Source: Harmonia axyridis (lineage: Eukaryota; Arthropoda; Insecta; Coleoptera; Coccinellidae). From it: a DNA stretch of 64,000 nucleotides. A program made the position numbers and the translations under genes. The stretch's first letter is position 1. Every line of letters begins with the position of its first letter. The notes below the pieces were generated by a model. That model did no database searches, was not told the DNA's origin, and was given only the letters and a program-made list of their open reading frames with translations. Of this stretch, positions 10,383-20,017 are shown piece by piece. Location of the stretch: assembly GCF_914767665.1 (NCBI RefSeq), contig NC_059504.1, positions 5,582,501 to 5,646,500 on the forward strand, given 5' to 3'.

Positions 10383-13300
10383 ATGTATAAGGTTGTGGTT
10401 TTCCTCATATTTCTGGGACTTGCTGTTTCTTCCACTGTGAACGAAGATAATATTCGTGAGTAACTGTTGCAATATTTACATAGTTTTATGTAATAATGTT
10501 TCTGATCTTGGGGAATTTTTGAATTATAATTTTCCTGGTAGTTATTATGTAATTTTTATGAAGATTGTATCGAACAGTTATTTATCTAATTAAAATCGCC
10601 AGTTAATAGTAGAAAGTGATTTCAACACATGAATACTTATTTCTGAATAATGGTTTATACGGTCCTGGTGAAAGAAGAATGATGGGATTAAAAAATTATC
10701 TACGCTTGATATGAAAGATGAATATTCTATGAATTTTTGTATGGAATTGCGTTAGATGGGTAATAATTTGAACTTTTCATTAAATTCTCTCATAGAGTAA
10801 TAAACATAGATAGAGGAAGTATACGCAATTTTTACATGTCCCCAACATGGTTAGATTACGTTGTCGGATTGTGATTATTTTCAAATCCACAATTTTACTA
10901 TAACATTATAAATGTTTATTATATTGGATGAAATATATTTACTTGAGTGATTCCCGATTAAACAAGCAAATTTGAATATTTGGAATCCGATATTTTTCCT
11001 AATTGCCGAAGTTATAATAAGCAGAATATTATTTTCTGTATCTACCTGCTGAAATCCAAGGTTTGGCAACTTTTGCTCTCCTAGTGTCATCGGTTGTTTG
11101 ATGTCGTTTGGCGCGCTTGAAGTTTGTTTTCTGAATTTCTGAAATATTTGCGTATTTATTTCAATATATTTTGAGTTGATATGAAACGTTGATTCACTAT
11201 GGGACATAAGAAGTGCGTTCTTTGTGGAGAAACTCGCGAATTGAGTGAAATATCGTATCAATGATATGTTTTTCATTTCCGCGCGCTTCATGTCAAATTT
11301 GATAGTTCATGTTGGGGACAAAATTTGCGCACTGAAAATAACATATGCTCCCTCTATCTATGTTTACTACTCTGAGAGTTCTCCTGAAATTAGTTGCGAA
11401 ATATTAATTGTAGATATACAGGGTGTTTCATCATAAACTGGACAAACATATACATTCGTGTAGAGGACATCGGGAGAATCATTTTTGCCTTATACAATAT
11501 ATCCCGTTTTCGACGCATAAGCGAGATACAGGGTGTTAAACGTCAATTTTGAGCAATATTTTTATGGCTGTGGTCAGTTTTGTATAACACTCAAAGAAAC
11601 GGTTTTTGGTGAAATCTCAGTATTTTTGGGTCCTCTATTCAGAAAAGTTGATGAAATCCGAAAAAAGAATTACAAAATGGCGGAAAACCTGCAACGTTCC
11701 AAATTTTTCTTTCCGGTGGTCAAATTGAATTTTAGTTTCTGAATGAACACAATTTTCTAAGAATTTCTGTGCAAAAATTTTTTCAAAAATCGAACACAAA
11801 TTTTTTTTTACATGTCTACAGCGATAAAAAAATTTCACCCGAAATGGATGAAATTTTGTACAATTGTACTCCTTCAATTATCAATCACGAATATGAAAAC
11901 AGAATTGTAAAATATTAAACGGTTTCGTTACTACAGCCATTCAAATGTTTCGTTCAAACCTCCAAAAAAAATTTAGAATGGCTTCTTAGAGTCAAAATTA
12001 TTGAATTATTGCTATTTCCAAAAATTCCGGATGCTAAAATGTATTTATACAAAAGAAATTCGGTGAAACTTAGTTGGGAGTCGAACCCTCGATTCCAACG
12101 TAAGTATTAATGAAGAAATTAAGACAGTTCTAAGGATATTAATATTCGTTGCTAAGCAACGGAAGTTCGTAGCTCATAGAATTCTACTGGTTATTTGAAT
12201 TTCACTGAATATAATTTCGCAAGTATCGTGACACGAGTATTGGAAACGAAAATGAAATATTCTCTTTTGGAAAAAAATGATATTGTGAAGGCTTATTATG
12301 AAGCGAATTGCTCAGGCAGAAAAGCATGGGAAATTTACTCCCGCAGATTTCCAAGCAGAATTTTGCCAAACTTCAAAACTTTTTATGAAACAGTACGCAA
12401 ATTACGTGAAGAAGGAAGTTTGCACCGGAAAAAGAAGGAAACAATAAGAACAAACGATGATCGCATCCTTAATTTAGTAGGAGATAACCCAATGATTTCA
12501 ACAAGAACTCTTTCGAACCACCCTCCAGTGAATAAAAGTAAAACTACTGTTTGGAGAGTACTCAAAAGGAACAGCTTCCATCCGTTCCATTTCCAACTTT
12601 GCCAAACTTTAGAAGACGGTGATTTTCATAGAAGAAAAGAATTCTGTCAGTTTATTTTGAGAAGAGTACGTGGAAATAGGGATTTTCTCCATCAAATTTT
12701 ATTTACGGATGAAGCTATGATACTTTTCATAGGGATGGTTTCTTCAACAGAAAAAAATAATATTTTATGGCATAGAGAAAATCCGCATGCTACGGTATCA
12801 AAAAATAGCCAGAAGAGGTTTTCATGTTTGGGCGGGAATAAAAAATAAATTAATTATCGGACCATACATTCTTCCTCAAACATTGACTGGAAACGGCTAT
12901 TATCACTTCCTGACGGAGATTCTGCCAGATCTTCTTGAAGATTTTCCGCTGAGTCAGATTATATTCAGTGAAATTCAAATAACCAGTAGAATTCTATGAG
13001 CTACGAACTTCCGTTGCTTAGCAACGAATATCAGAACTGTCTTAATTTCTTCATTAATACTTACGTTGGAATCGAGGGTTCGACTCGCAACTAAGTTTCA
13101 CCGAATTTTTTTTGTATAAATACATTTTAGCATCCGGAATTTTTGGAAATAGCAATAATTCAATAATTTTGACTCTAAGAAGCCATTCTAAATTTTTTTT
13201 GGAGGTTTGAACGAAACATTTGAATGGCTGTAGTAACGAAACCGTTTAATATTTTACAATTCTGTTTTCATATTCGTGATTGATAATTGAAGGAGTACAA

Positions 13301-16300
13301 TTGTACAAAATTTCATCCATTTCGGGTGAAATTTTTTTATCGCTGTAGACATGTAAAAAAAAATTTGTGTTCGATTTTTGAAAAAATTTTTGCACAGAAA
13401 TTCTTGGAAAATTGTGTTCATTCAGAAACTAAAATTCAATTTGACCACCGGAAAAAAAAATTAGGAACGTTGCAGGTTTTCCGCCATTTTGTAATTCTTT
13501 TTTCGGATTTCATCAACTTTTCTGAATAGAGGACCCAAAAATACTGAGATTTGACCAAAAACCGTTTCTTTGAGTGTTATACAAAACTGACAACAGCCGT
13601 AAGAATATTGCTCAAAATTGACGTTTAACACCCTGTATCTCGCTTATGCGTCGAGAACGGGATTTATTGTATAAGGCAAAAATGATTCTCCCGATGTCCT
13701 CTACACGAATATATATGTTTGTCCAGTTTATGATGAAACACCCTGTATAGTATTGGAAATAAAATGATTAATTAAACAACTAGGAAACATTCAGAATTTT
13801 TTTTAAATCATTAGTGTCAATCAACTTTTTTATATTTCGGGAAAATTAGTGACTCCATGGAAAATAATGCTGTGTAGAAGTTTTAAGATGACATTTCAAA
13901 TTATTCACTATATTAGATAGTAATTCAATAAAATAAAAAAGTAATTATATAAAATAATGAATTAAACGCTGTTCTCGCATGATTCTACTGAATACAATGT
14001 TGTTTCCTTTACTGACGCCTCTTTTAGCCTTAATGGTCGTTTTTTAACCACTTCCCAGTTCATCCATTACAAATTTCACGAATGGAAGTGAAACTTCTCA
14101 ATTATTTATCTACGATTCATATTTTTTTCTGGATTCTATTGCAAGTTTTTTGAATCAATCAGAATAGAATGACATCGAATCAAAACTAAAATATGATCGT
14201 TTAAACAACGTTTGACGTTTGTTGAACGTGAAAAAAACTAATGTAAGAGCATAATTACTTCATGTGAGTCAATGTCCTTCAATTTGCTTTCCCATTCAAC
14301 CATTTTTATGAAGGTTCGCCGATAACTGTTGAAAGTGAAAGCACAAGAAAAGAGATGAAAGATTCAATGTAGGTATTCATATTTATACCGGAACAACAGC
14401 GATGCAGGTATTCTACGTAATATGAATCGAGTCGTAATTATATTCAATTTCCTTTTGCTCGGAAATATCTATTGAAATAATGGATAGGTACAAGTTACAA
14501 TGTTTCAATGTTTCTCTGTTTAAATTAATGCGCATTTTTCGTTTTTGCACTCTTATTACAAATAGAGATTCACGGCTTGGCTTGAGCTTGACTTAATTTC
14601 AAGTCAAGTAGTAGTTTTTCAATCTCAAGTTGAGTATTTATTTATCCAGTACTTGAATCATATCAAGCTACTTGATTTTCAGCAGTTTTATTGTGTAGTG
14701 TCACATCAATTAAAAATGATGAAATGAGAAGGAACCTTGCAAAAACCCACTTTTATTTATTGAACTTATTGTATAAAAGAACCGAAAATATCAATTTTTT
14801 TGAAATAGAAACATAAATTAAATCACTATAAATCATAACAAAATGAAAAATAATAAAAAAACAGTTTCCCAATATTGATAAACCTCCAGGCTTTGTTTGA
14901 TTTCATAATTCTCCATCAAGGATCTAAGACATCTGAGGCATCTCATAGATTTGTCGCCTAACCTATTGCGGGTTTTTGAACCTGTAAGAGCAACTCTGGA
15001 AAATTGTCTCTTAACAGCAAGGGCGGATATAGGTATTTTTCATGGGGGGGGGGGGGTAGTAACGATTCAAAACCAATAATTTGCAATATTTGGGAAATAC
15101 CAATGTGAAATTATTGCATGAAATATTTTATGTGCACCACGTTGGGTAACTTTTTTTCAGGGTTTCGATATTCATGGGGGGGGGGGTAATTACCCCCATT
15201 ACCCCCCCCCGAAATCCGCCTTTGCTTAACAGGAGCTGAAGATGCTGGCGTTGATAAAAAATCCTTGGTAATTTTGACCAAGTTTGAAAAGATATTTCTG
15301 AAACTACCAAAATCTAACAATAGATTTCATAGAAATGTGAGAAAACTACCAATAAAGTCACACTGGCGAATGCTTCAGTCTCTCGGCGCTCGAGGAATCC
15401 CCTTATTTCGTCGAAGCGCTCACGAGATTGCAGAAATATACGCCGTGCGACGCGTGCATATCAAGCTCGAGTTATATCAAGTAGCTCGATATCAAGTCAA
15501 GCAATAAATATCTAAAATTAAGTCAAGTCAAGTATGTACTTCCTCAAATCTATTTTAATTATTCTTCCTTATTTTTCAGCACCTTACGTGAAACAATGTT
15601 ATGAAGGTGATCTCCAATTGATAAAATGTTTCAAGGATGCCCTGCATCATCTTACTCCATATCTGGCTGAAGGCATCCCAGAAATCGAGTTACCTTCAGT
15701 AGAACCCTTCAGAATGGATGAACTTTCTTTGTCTCTAACTACTGGACCAAACGGATACAAAGTATCTCTACTGGATATAGACATCTTTGGAGCTAGCAAT
15801 TTCAGTGTGAAGAAACTGAGGTACTGGTAGATAAAGTAATCATACCGTTGGCCAATGATTAATTATTATTATTCATTGTTTTGAAAATTTTTTCAGTGCT
15901 CATTTGAAAAAAGTTAACCATTGTTATATTTGAATTCTCTTCGACCATTGTTTTCGATCTGTAGATGTCATCTTTAAAAAGGAATTTAACGGTTATGTCA
16001 AGGATTATTCTTCTCATCTTTTATGATTATTGCGTAATTTATAGGGAATGATTCTTTATTTGATGCCATTTAATGGTGTTAGTATTTTGCACAATCACAG
16101 TTTACGTCTTATGAAATAGAAGTTAACTATTATAATGCTGAATGTTGGTCGATTTTCAATTGACGTTTCGCCTACAATCGCGGTAGGCATCATTAAAGGA
16201 ATATGGGTAGAAAATTGTAACTAGATATTTGATTGATTCCAAAAGTTCAGAGATGAATTAATAGAAAATCAGTCAAGTTATAGCAAACAAACTTTATAAG

Positions 16301-18184
16301 GTTCGGAAAATTTCTGCTCATTTCGACACAGTTATTTTAATTTGAATTTTGAATTTTCAAAATTTCGATTGGACAGCTTCATCTTGACCAAAAAAATTCA
16401 ATCGGAATATCGTAAAAGAACCTAAGTAATATTTCAGTGACAACAGATCCGACCAAGTTGAAGATATCACTGAAGTGGAGTCAGGAGCTTTTGAGCGCTC
16501 CACTTGCGTCCTCAGGGACCACATACATATACAGTTCTGTGGCTTCCAAGGGCTCAATTCTGACTTCACATCAGAGCTTTACTCATTTGCGTTATTTATA
16601 TTTCCTGTAAAATAAAAATATGCATATTTTCTCAAAAAATACCTTTATTGGAACTAACAGAGTTTCTGCTAATTTGTCCACTCTTAACAAAAACATTTTA
16701 CATGCAACTCAAAAATTTCAACTAATATTCTTTGAATCAGATTGAGTGAAAAAGACCGACCTTTCGAGACAAGAATTCACATTCCAAAATTGAAAATCAA
16801 CTCAAGATATAAGAGCAGTGGGGTACTTATCATCTTGCCAGCTAGTGGAAATGGGACCTTGAATGGACTTTTCGGTAAAATGACCTTGAATTACCAGCTT
16901 CTTATCAACTACATCTACTTTTTTGAATTGCAGAAGACTTAACAGCTATAGTAAGAGGAACAGCCAGTATTTCTGAGAAGGAAGGAGTTAAATATCTGCA
17001 TATAGATACTTTGAATGTCGATATAGAAATCAAGAATGTGAAAATGGTTGTCAAGGATATTTATAGGAACAATAGTATACTGAGTGAGTTATCCTTTTAC
17101 ATTTTAAAATGTAATTGTTTTTGTATCAATATGAAACTCATTAACTTTAGTTTATCTCCATATTTTTCATGGATTCAAATAGACCAATTATAACTTTTGC
17201 TATTTAAGTACGTTATAACAATAACAGTAACAGTAGCAAGGTGAGAAATAGCAGTTTCTTACATTGTTACTTATATGGTGGATGCGATACCTCAAATGCA
17301 ATTAGCCTTGGTGGAATGAAATAACTGAATTATTGATTCATATTGAGGGGTAATCTTGCTTTGTGACCTTAAGGTCTTGTGTTTTCCCTATCAGAGCTGT
17401 TCTCATATCACCATTGCTCTATCTCCCTTTTCAAGTTCTAATAAATTATAATAACTGCTATGGCTTCGAGGAGATTAGATCCTCATACATTTCTACAAAA
17501 TTCTCGTTCGGTGAATTTTTTGCGTTGGCTTGCACTGGCGTGGCATTCTGTGATTGGACGATAAGGAGTTTTTTCCTTCTCCACACTACAAAATATGCAC
17601 TTGTCTGTTTCTGATAATCCTAATCTCATTAAGTGCTTCCTGAGGCTGCAGAGACTTGTACAGAATCCAGTGAAGAGGTGTTATCTTTGCCATAGCCTTG
17701 TTAGCTGATGTTTGAGATTTTGGTCGCTTTGGACTGCTTTCGACTAAGAAGGTCCTTCTTATATTTGCTTTTATTTTCCTATACCACAAAAAGGTTTGAG
17801 ACTAGTAAAATGCCTCCTCTAACAAGTATTGGCCTCTTAGTTTTCTTTGATTTCCAAATGGCCAAAAACTCAGATCGAAAAGACCCTATTTTGAATAACG
17901 ATTCATTTGATTGAATTTCAAAATCTTCTATACTTGAAATGGAAACAAGTGAATCATTTCGAATAATAATTTATTTACTGAACATCGGTTTGAGTCATTG
18001 ATTTTTTTCAGCTCAAGCAATAAACCTATTTCTACGTGACAATGGTCAAGAAATCCTCCGGATAATGTTACCACAACTCAGAATGAAGCTAGCTACTTTA
18101 TTCATGGATATTTCAAATAAATTATTGAGTCACCTGCCACTGGATGTATTTTATGTGCCGTTATCAAAGCAGAAGAAAACATGA
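10383..18184 (+). CDS. Takeout/JHBP-like secreted protein, gene B
   Basis: Five exons: 10383..10455, 15580..15820, 16741..16874, 16934..17083, 18012..18184, giving 256 residues. Residues 1-17 form a signal peptide (MYKVVVFLIFLGLAVSS). The family cysteines are in KQCYEGDLQLIKC (Cys-x9-Cys), then PYLAEGIPEIELPSVEPF and IDIFGASNFSVKKLR; exon 3 holds SSGVLIILPASGNG, the beta-strand segment; the last exon is the C-terminal helix (QAINLFLRDNGQEILR). The basic tail PLSKQKKT is unusual. Members of this TULIP-fold family carry juvenile hormone or other lipophilic ligands outside cells; the ligand here is unknown. Intron 1 is 5.1 kb and swollen by a P-like element, a 2.3-kb inverted-repeat element and a hAT remnant. 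A polyadenylation signal AATAAA is at 18332. Confidence 0.92.
10791..11376. mobile_element. P-element-like non-autonomous element, copy 2
   Basis: Homologous to 5464-6073 and in the same orientation. Ends CATAGAGTAATAAACATAG and CTATGTTTACTACTCTGAG are inverted; flanking 8-mers AATTCTCT and AGTTCTCC match at 6 of 8 positions. An ATG at 11199 opens MGHKKCVLCGETRELSEISY, then Gln and stop, again the start of a THAP zinc-binding domain. It keeps about 120 bp on the left that copy 1 lacks, and does not have copy 1's palindromic insert. It lies in intron 1 of gene B. Confidence 0.75.
11419..13745 (+). mobile_element. Tc1/mariner-superfamily element with ~790-bp terminal inverted repeats
   Basis: Flanked by TA (11417-11418, 13746-13747). 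The arms 11419-12215 and 12958-13745 are near-perfect inverted copies, beginning CAGGGTGTTTCATCATAAAC. Both arms encode the same spurious 80-codon frame (11635-11877 minus, 13287-13529 plus), which shows their identity. The central 0.74 kb holds a broken transposase. The whole unit is an insertion in intron 1 of gene B and would fold into a very long hairpin if transcribed. Confidence 0.88.
12195..12999 (+). pseudogene. Truncated, frameshifted transposase (DUF4817-type helix-turn-helix)
   Basis: The N-terminal frame (12195-12848) has KYSLLEKNDIVKAYYEANCS and AWEIYSRRFPSRILPNFKTF, the helix-turn-helix pattern found in insect transposon proteins (DUF4817-like), then DNPMISTRTLSNH and the first catalytic Asp in HQILFTDEA. 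The continuation GFHVWAGIKNKLIIGPYILP lies in another frame (12787-12999), so there is a frameshift. The protein ends at LLEDFPLSQ, before the region expected to hold the second and third acidic residues. The start codon lies inside the left inverted repeat. It cannot be active. Confidence 0.75.
14567..15535 (-). mobile_element. hAT-superfamily remnant
   Basis: Minus-strand reading across 15310-14890, with the nested insert removed, gives pieces such as KDFLSTPASSAPVKR and FSRVALTGSKTRNRLGDKSM, the C-terminal dimerisation region of hAT transposases (family pattern: S-x-x-R-x-F-S-x-A ... RNRL). The ends are rich in TCAAGTCAAG on both sides (14590-14650, 15480-15535) in inverted arrangement and may be the terminal repeats. 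It lies at the end of intron 1 of gene B, ending some 40 bp before exon 2. It is decayed and non-functional. Confidence 0.65.
15018..15224. mobile_element. Nested hAT-type MITE with poly-G/poly-C tracts
   Basis: A 207-bp insertion flanked by a perfect 8-bp duplication CTTAACAG (15010-15017, 15225-15232), with inverted ends CAAGGGCGGAT and ATCCGCCTTTG. It splits the hAT transposase remnant. Inside are a 13-G run (15044-15056), an 11-G run (15176-15186) and C runs at about 15193-15197 and 15202-15210. Confidence 0.85.
17440..17700 (-). pseudogene. Non-LTR retrotransposon (LINE) C-terminal fragment
   Basis: Minus-strand reading gives TGFCTSLCSLRKHLMRLGLS followed by ETDKCIFCSVEKEKTPY and TECHASASQRKKF. 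This matches the pattern after the reverse transcriptase of jockey/R1-like LINEs: a hydrophobic 'LTGH..LR.HL..MG' stretch followed by a Cys-x2-Cys..Cys motif. Only this part remains, in intron 4 of gene B. Identification is by motif pattern only. Confidence 0.55.
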
Positions 18185-18337
18185 AGGAATACCAAAAATT
18201 GTACTTTAGGTATTAGGTAGATTATTTTTAAATTGATCATGTCAAAAAGAGACAAATTCAGGTTCCTTTTTAGGATAGCATGTAAATGATTGATATATGT
18301 AAATAGGACTGAAATTATTTAATGAATGTATAATAAA

Positions 18338-18929
18338 TGTAATGGAAATTATGAATATTTAAATTTAATATTGATTTTGATGACAATTATGAAAAATACC
18401 TGCATGGTCATTGTGATGTATAAGTTTTAGGGAAGCTTTTTCGATAGAAATATTTTTATCAAATAATACTGAATAAAAATATAATATACTTTATTTTTTA
18501 CAAGAAAGAGAAATGGATTTTCTCTTTCTTTTACTCAATTCGAGTAAAAAAATCACCAAAAATCCTTTCAATTTTTAGTTTTATCTTACATTTACCTAAG
18601 ATTATTTGTAGATTAATCAAAATATTGAAAATTTATTTCAATGTTCCTTCAGTAATTGTCTATAATGTATTTCGGTATTTTTAGTTCTGTGGAGTATTCT
18701 GTATTAACTTTATGACCATTGTTTAGCCTGGCACATCGAGAAAAGACAAGAAGAAGAAAACCTTTGTTTATTATAATATGAAGGTTGATGATAATACCCT
18801 CGAAAAAGTATTTCATTGAATATTAACTGAATTTTACATCGATATACAGTTTAAATGCATTTTGTAGAACCACCAAATACAAAGTTCTATTTTACCTACA
18901 GTAGGTATGTAATTCTTGAGGTCCTAGAG
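18338..18929. other. Intergenic DNA downstream of gene B
   Basis: AT-rich sequence after the gene B polyadenylation signal. I see no gene or clear repeat. Confidence 0.4.
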
Positions 18930-19150
18930 GATAACCCAGATGCAGTAAGCAACTTGAAAATTATTATTATTATTGTTTTACTGTAAGAGATTATCCGAGT
19001 TGAGGAAATTTTTGGTTTGATAGAATGACCAGCTGGCTCACCAGACTCCACACCATTGGATTTATTTTCTTTAGAGCATTTTATCTTAAAGATAGCCACT
19101 ATTTTGTCAAATACAGTGAAAGAGCTAAAATATAGAGAGAAAACACCCAA
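18930..19150 (+). pseudogene. Mariner-like transposase C-terminal fragment
   Basis: The plus strand reads IIRVEEIFGLIE, stop, PAGSPDSTPLDLFSLEHF, matching the family stretch around the third catalytic Asp (pattern: EWPARSPDLTPLDFFLWGH). It is isolated, with no termini seen. Confidence 0.55.
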
Positions 19151-19216
19151 CACGCAAAACAATGAAAAAACTTTATACTAATATAAAAATATGTTTGATA
19201 AAACAACATAATTTTG

Positions 19217-19570
19217 GAATTCTCGTTTTTTTTGCATTTCTAGTTTACTATGCAGTAGGTATGTTGAAACAGCTATCGTTCATTCTGGAATACTGAAAAA
19301 ACTTTGTTTCCTCGTCGATCAATTTTTTAGGCAACGAGATAAACTCTCCTTTTATTTTTCTTTTTTCCGTACCTCTTGAACACATTTTCTTTTCTTCTTT
19401 TTTGTTTTACCTCCTCTCAATCCAAAAAAATGTTATGACAGCCATGTCGTTGTCCGGAAACGCCATACCTAAAATATAGATATACACTAAAAGAAGGATG
19501 GAAGTACACTAAAAGGCACTTGAAAAACCTTATGAAAAATAACTGAATAGTGAATACAATCAAAATAACC
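19217..19570 (-). pseudogene. HARBI1-like (PIF/Harbinger) transposase fragment, copy 1
   Basis: Homologous to 22123-22500 and in the same orientation (shared blocks TTTACTATGCAG, GTTGAAACAGCT and GAAACGCCATACC with small changes). On the minus strand it begins near ATGGCGTTTCCGG and is badly frameshifted. The better-preserved copy 2 supports the Harbinger assignment. About 90 bp present in copy 2 is deleted here. It ends about 450 bp upstream of the MADF gene. Confidence 0.5.
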
Positions 19571-19590
19571 TGCGGCTAGATGTGAATATA

Positions 19591-19781
19591 CAGGGTCGGC
19601 TCGAGTGATTTTGCATAAATGAAGATTTTTTTCGACGCCCCTGCTGAAAAATCATCATTAACAACATGACTAGGCCGAATTGCCGCCCCTCAAATAGAGG
19701 CACCTGAAACCAATGAACTGAAGTCTTCAGTTCACTGCCTGAAACGGTCGCTTCACTTTTTCACCTCTAACGCCGGCCCTG
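19591..19781. mobile_element. hAT-type MITE (CAGGGTCGGC ends)
   Basis: A 191-bp element with inverted ends CAGGGTCGGC and GCCGGCCCTG. Flanking 8-mers TGAATATA (19583-19590) and TAAATATA (19782-19789) match at 7 of 8 positions. CAGGG(C/T)CGGC ends and 8-bp duplications are typical of hAT-derived MITEs. It sits about 240 bp upstream of the MADF gene start and may lie in its promoter. Confidence 0.75.
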
Positions 19782-20017
19782 TAAATATAGCCGCTATTCA
19801 GACTGAGACTGGACATGGTTTTTATTCGGAACGGTGAATGAACTGTGACATGACTGAAGTTGTGTGAATCGACCTTCAAGTGGCGCTCTCTGCAATGAGC
19901 TGGCGCAGTCACGTTTCAGAACAATCAGTCTCACTGCAGTCACCTTAACGTCAGCAAACGATTTCTCCTGAACAATATTTATTGTTTTGACGGACAATTA
20001 TTCAATTTTTCGGAGAA

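Noticed and set aside
11635..11877. 80-codon frame repeated at 13287-13529 on the other strand.
   Set aside because: It exists twice only because the two inverted arms are copies; no protein features, so treated as non-coding.
12070..12100. GTCGAACCCTCGATTCCAAC resembles a tRNA T-arm / B box (mirrored near 13060-13095).
   Set aside because: No acceptor stem, D-arm or anticodon arm can be built around it, and it lies inside the long inverted repeat of a transposon.
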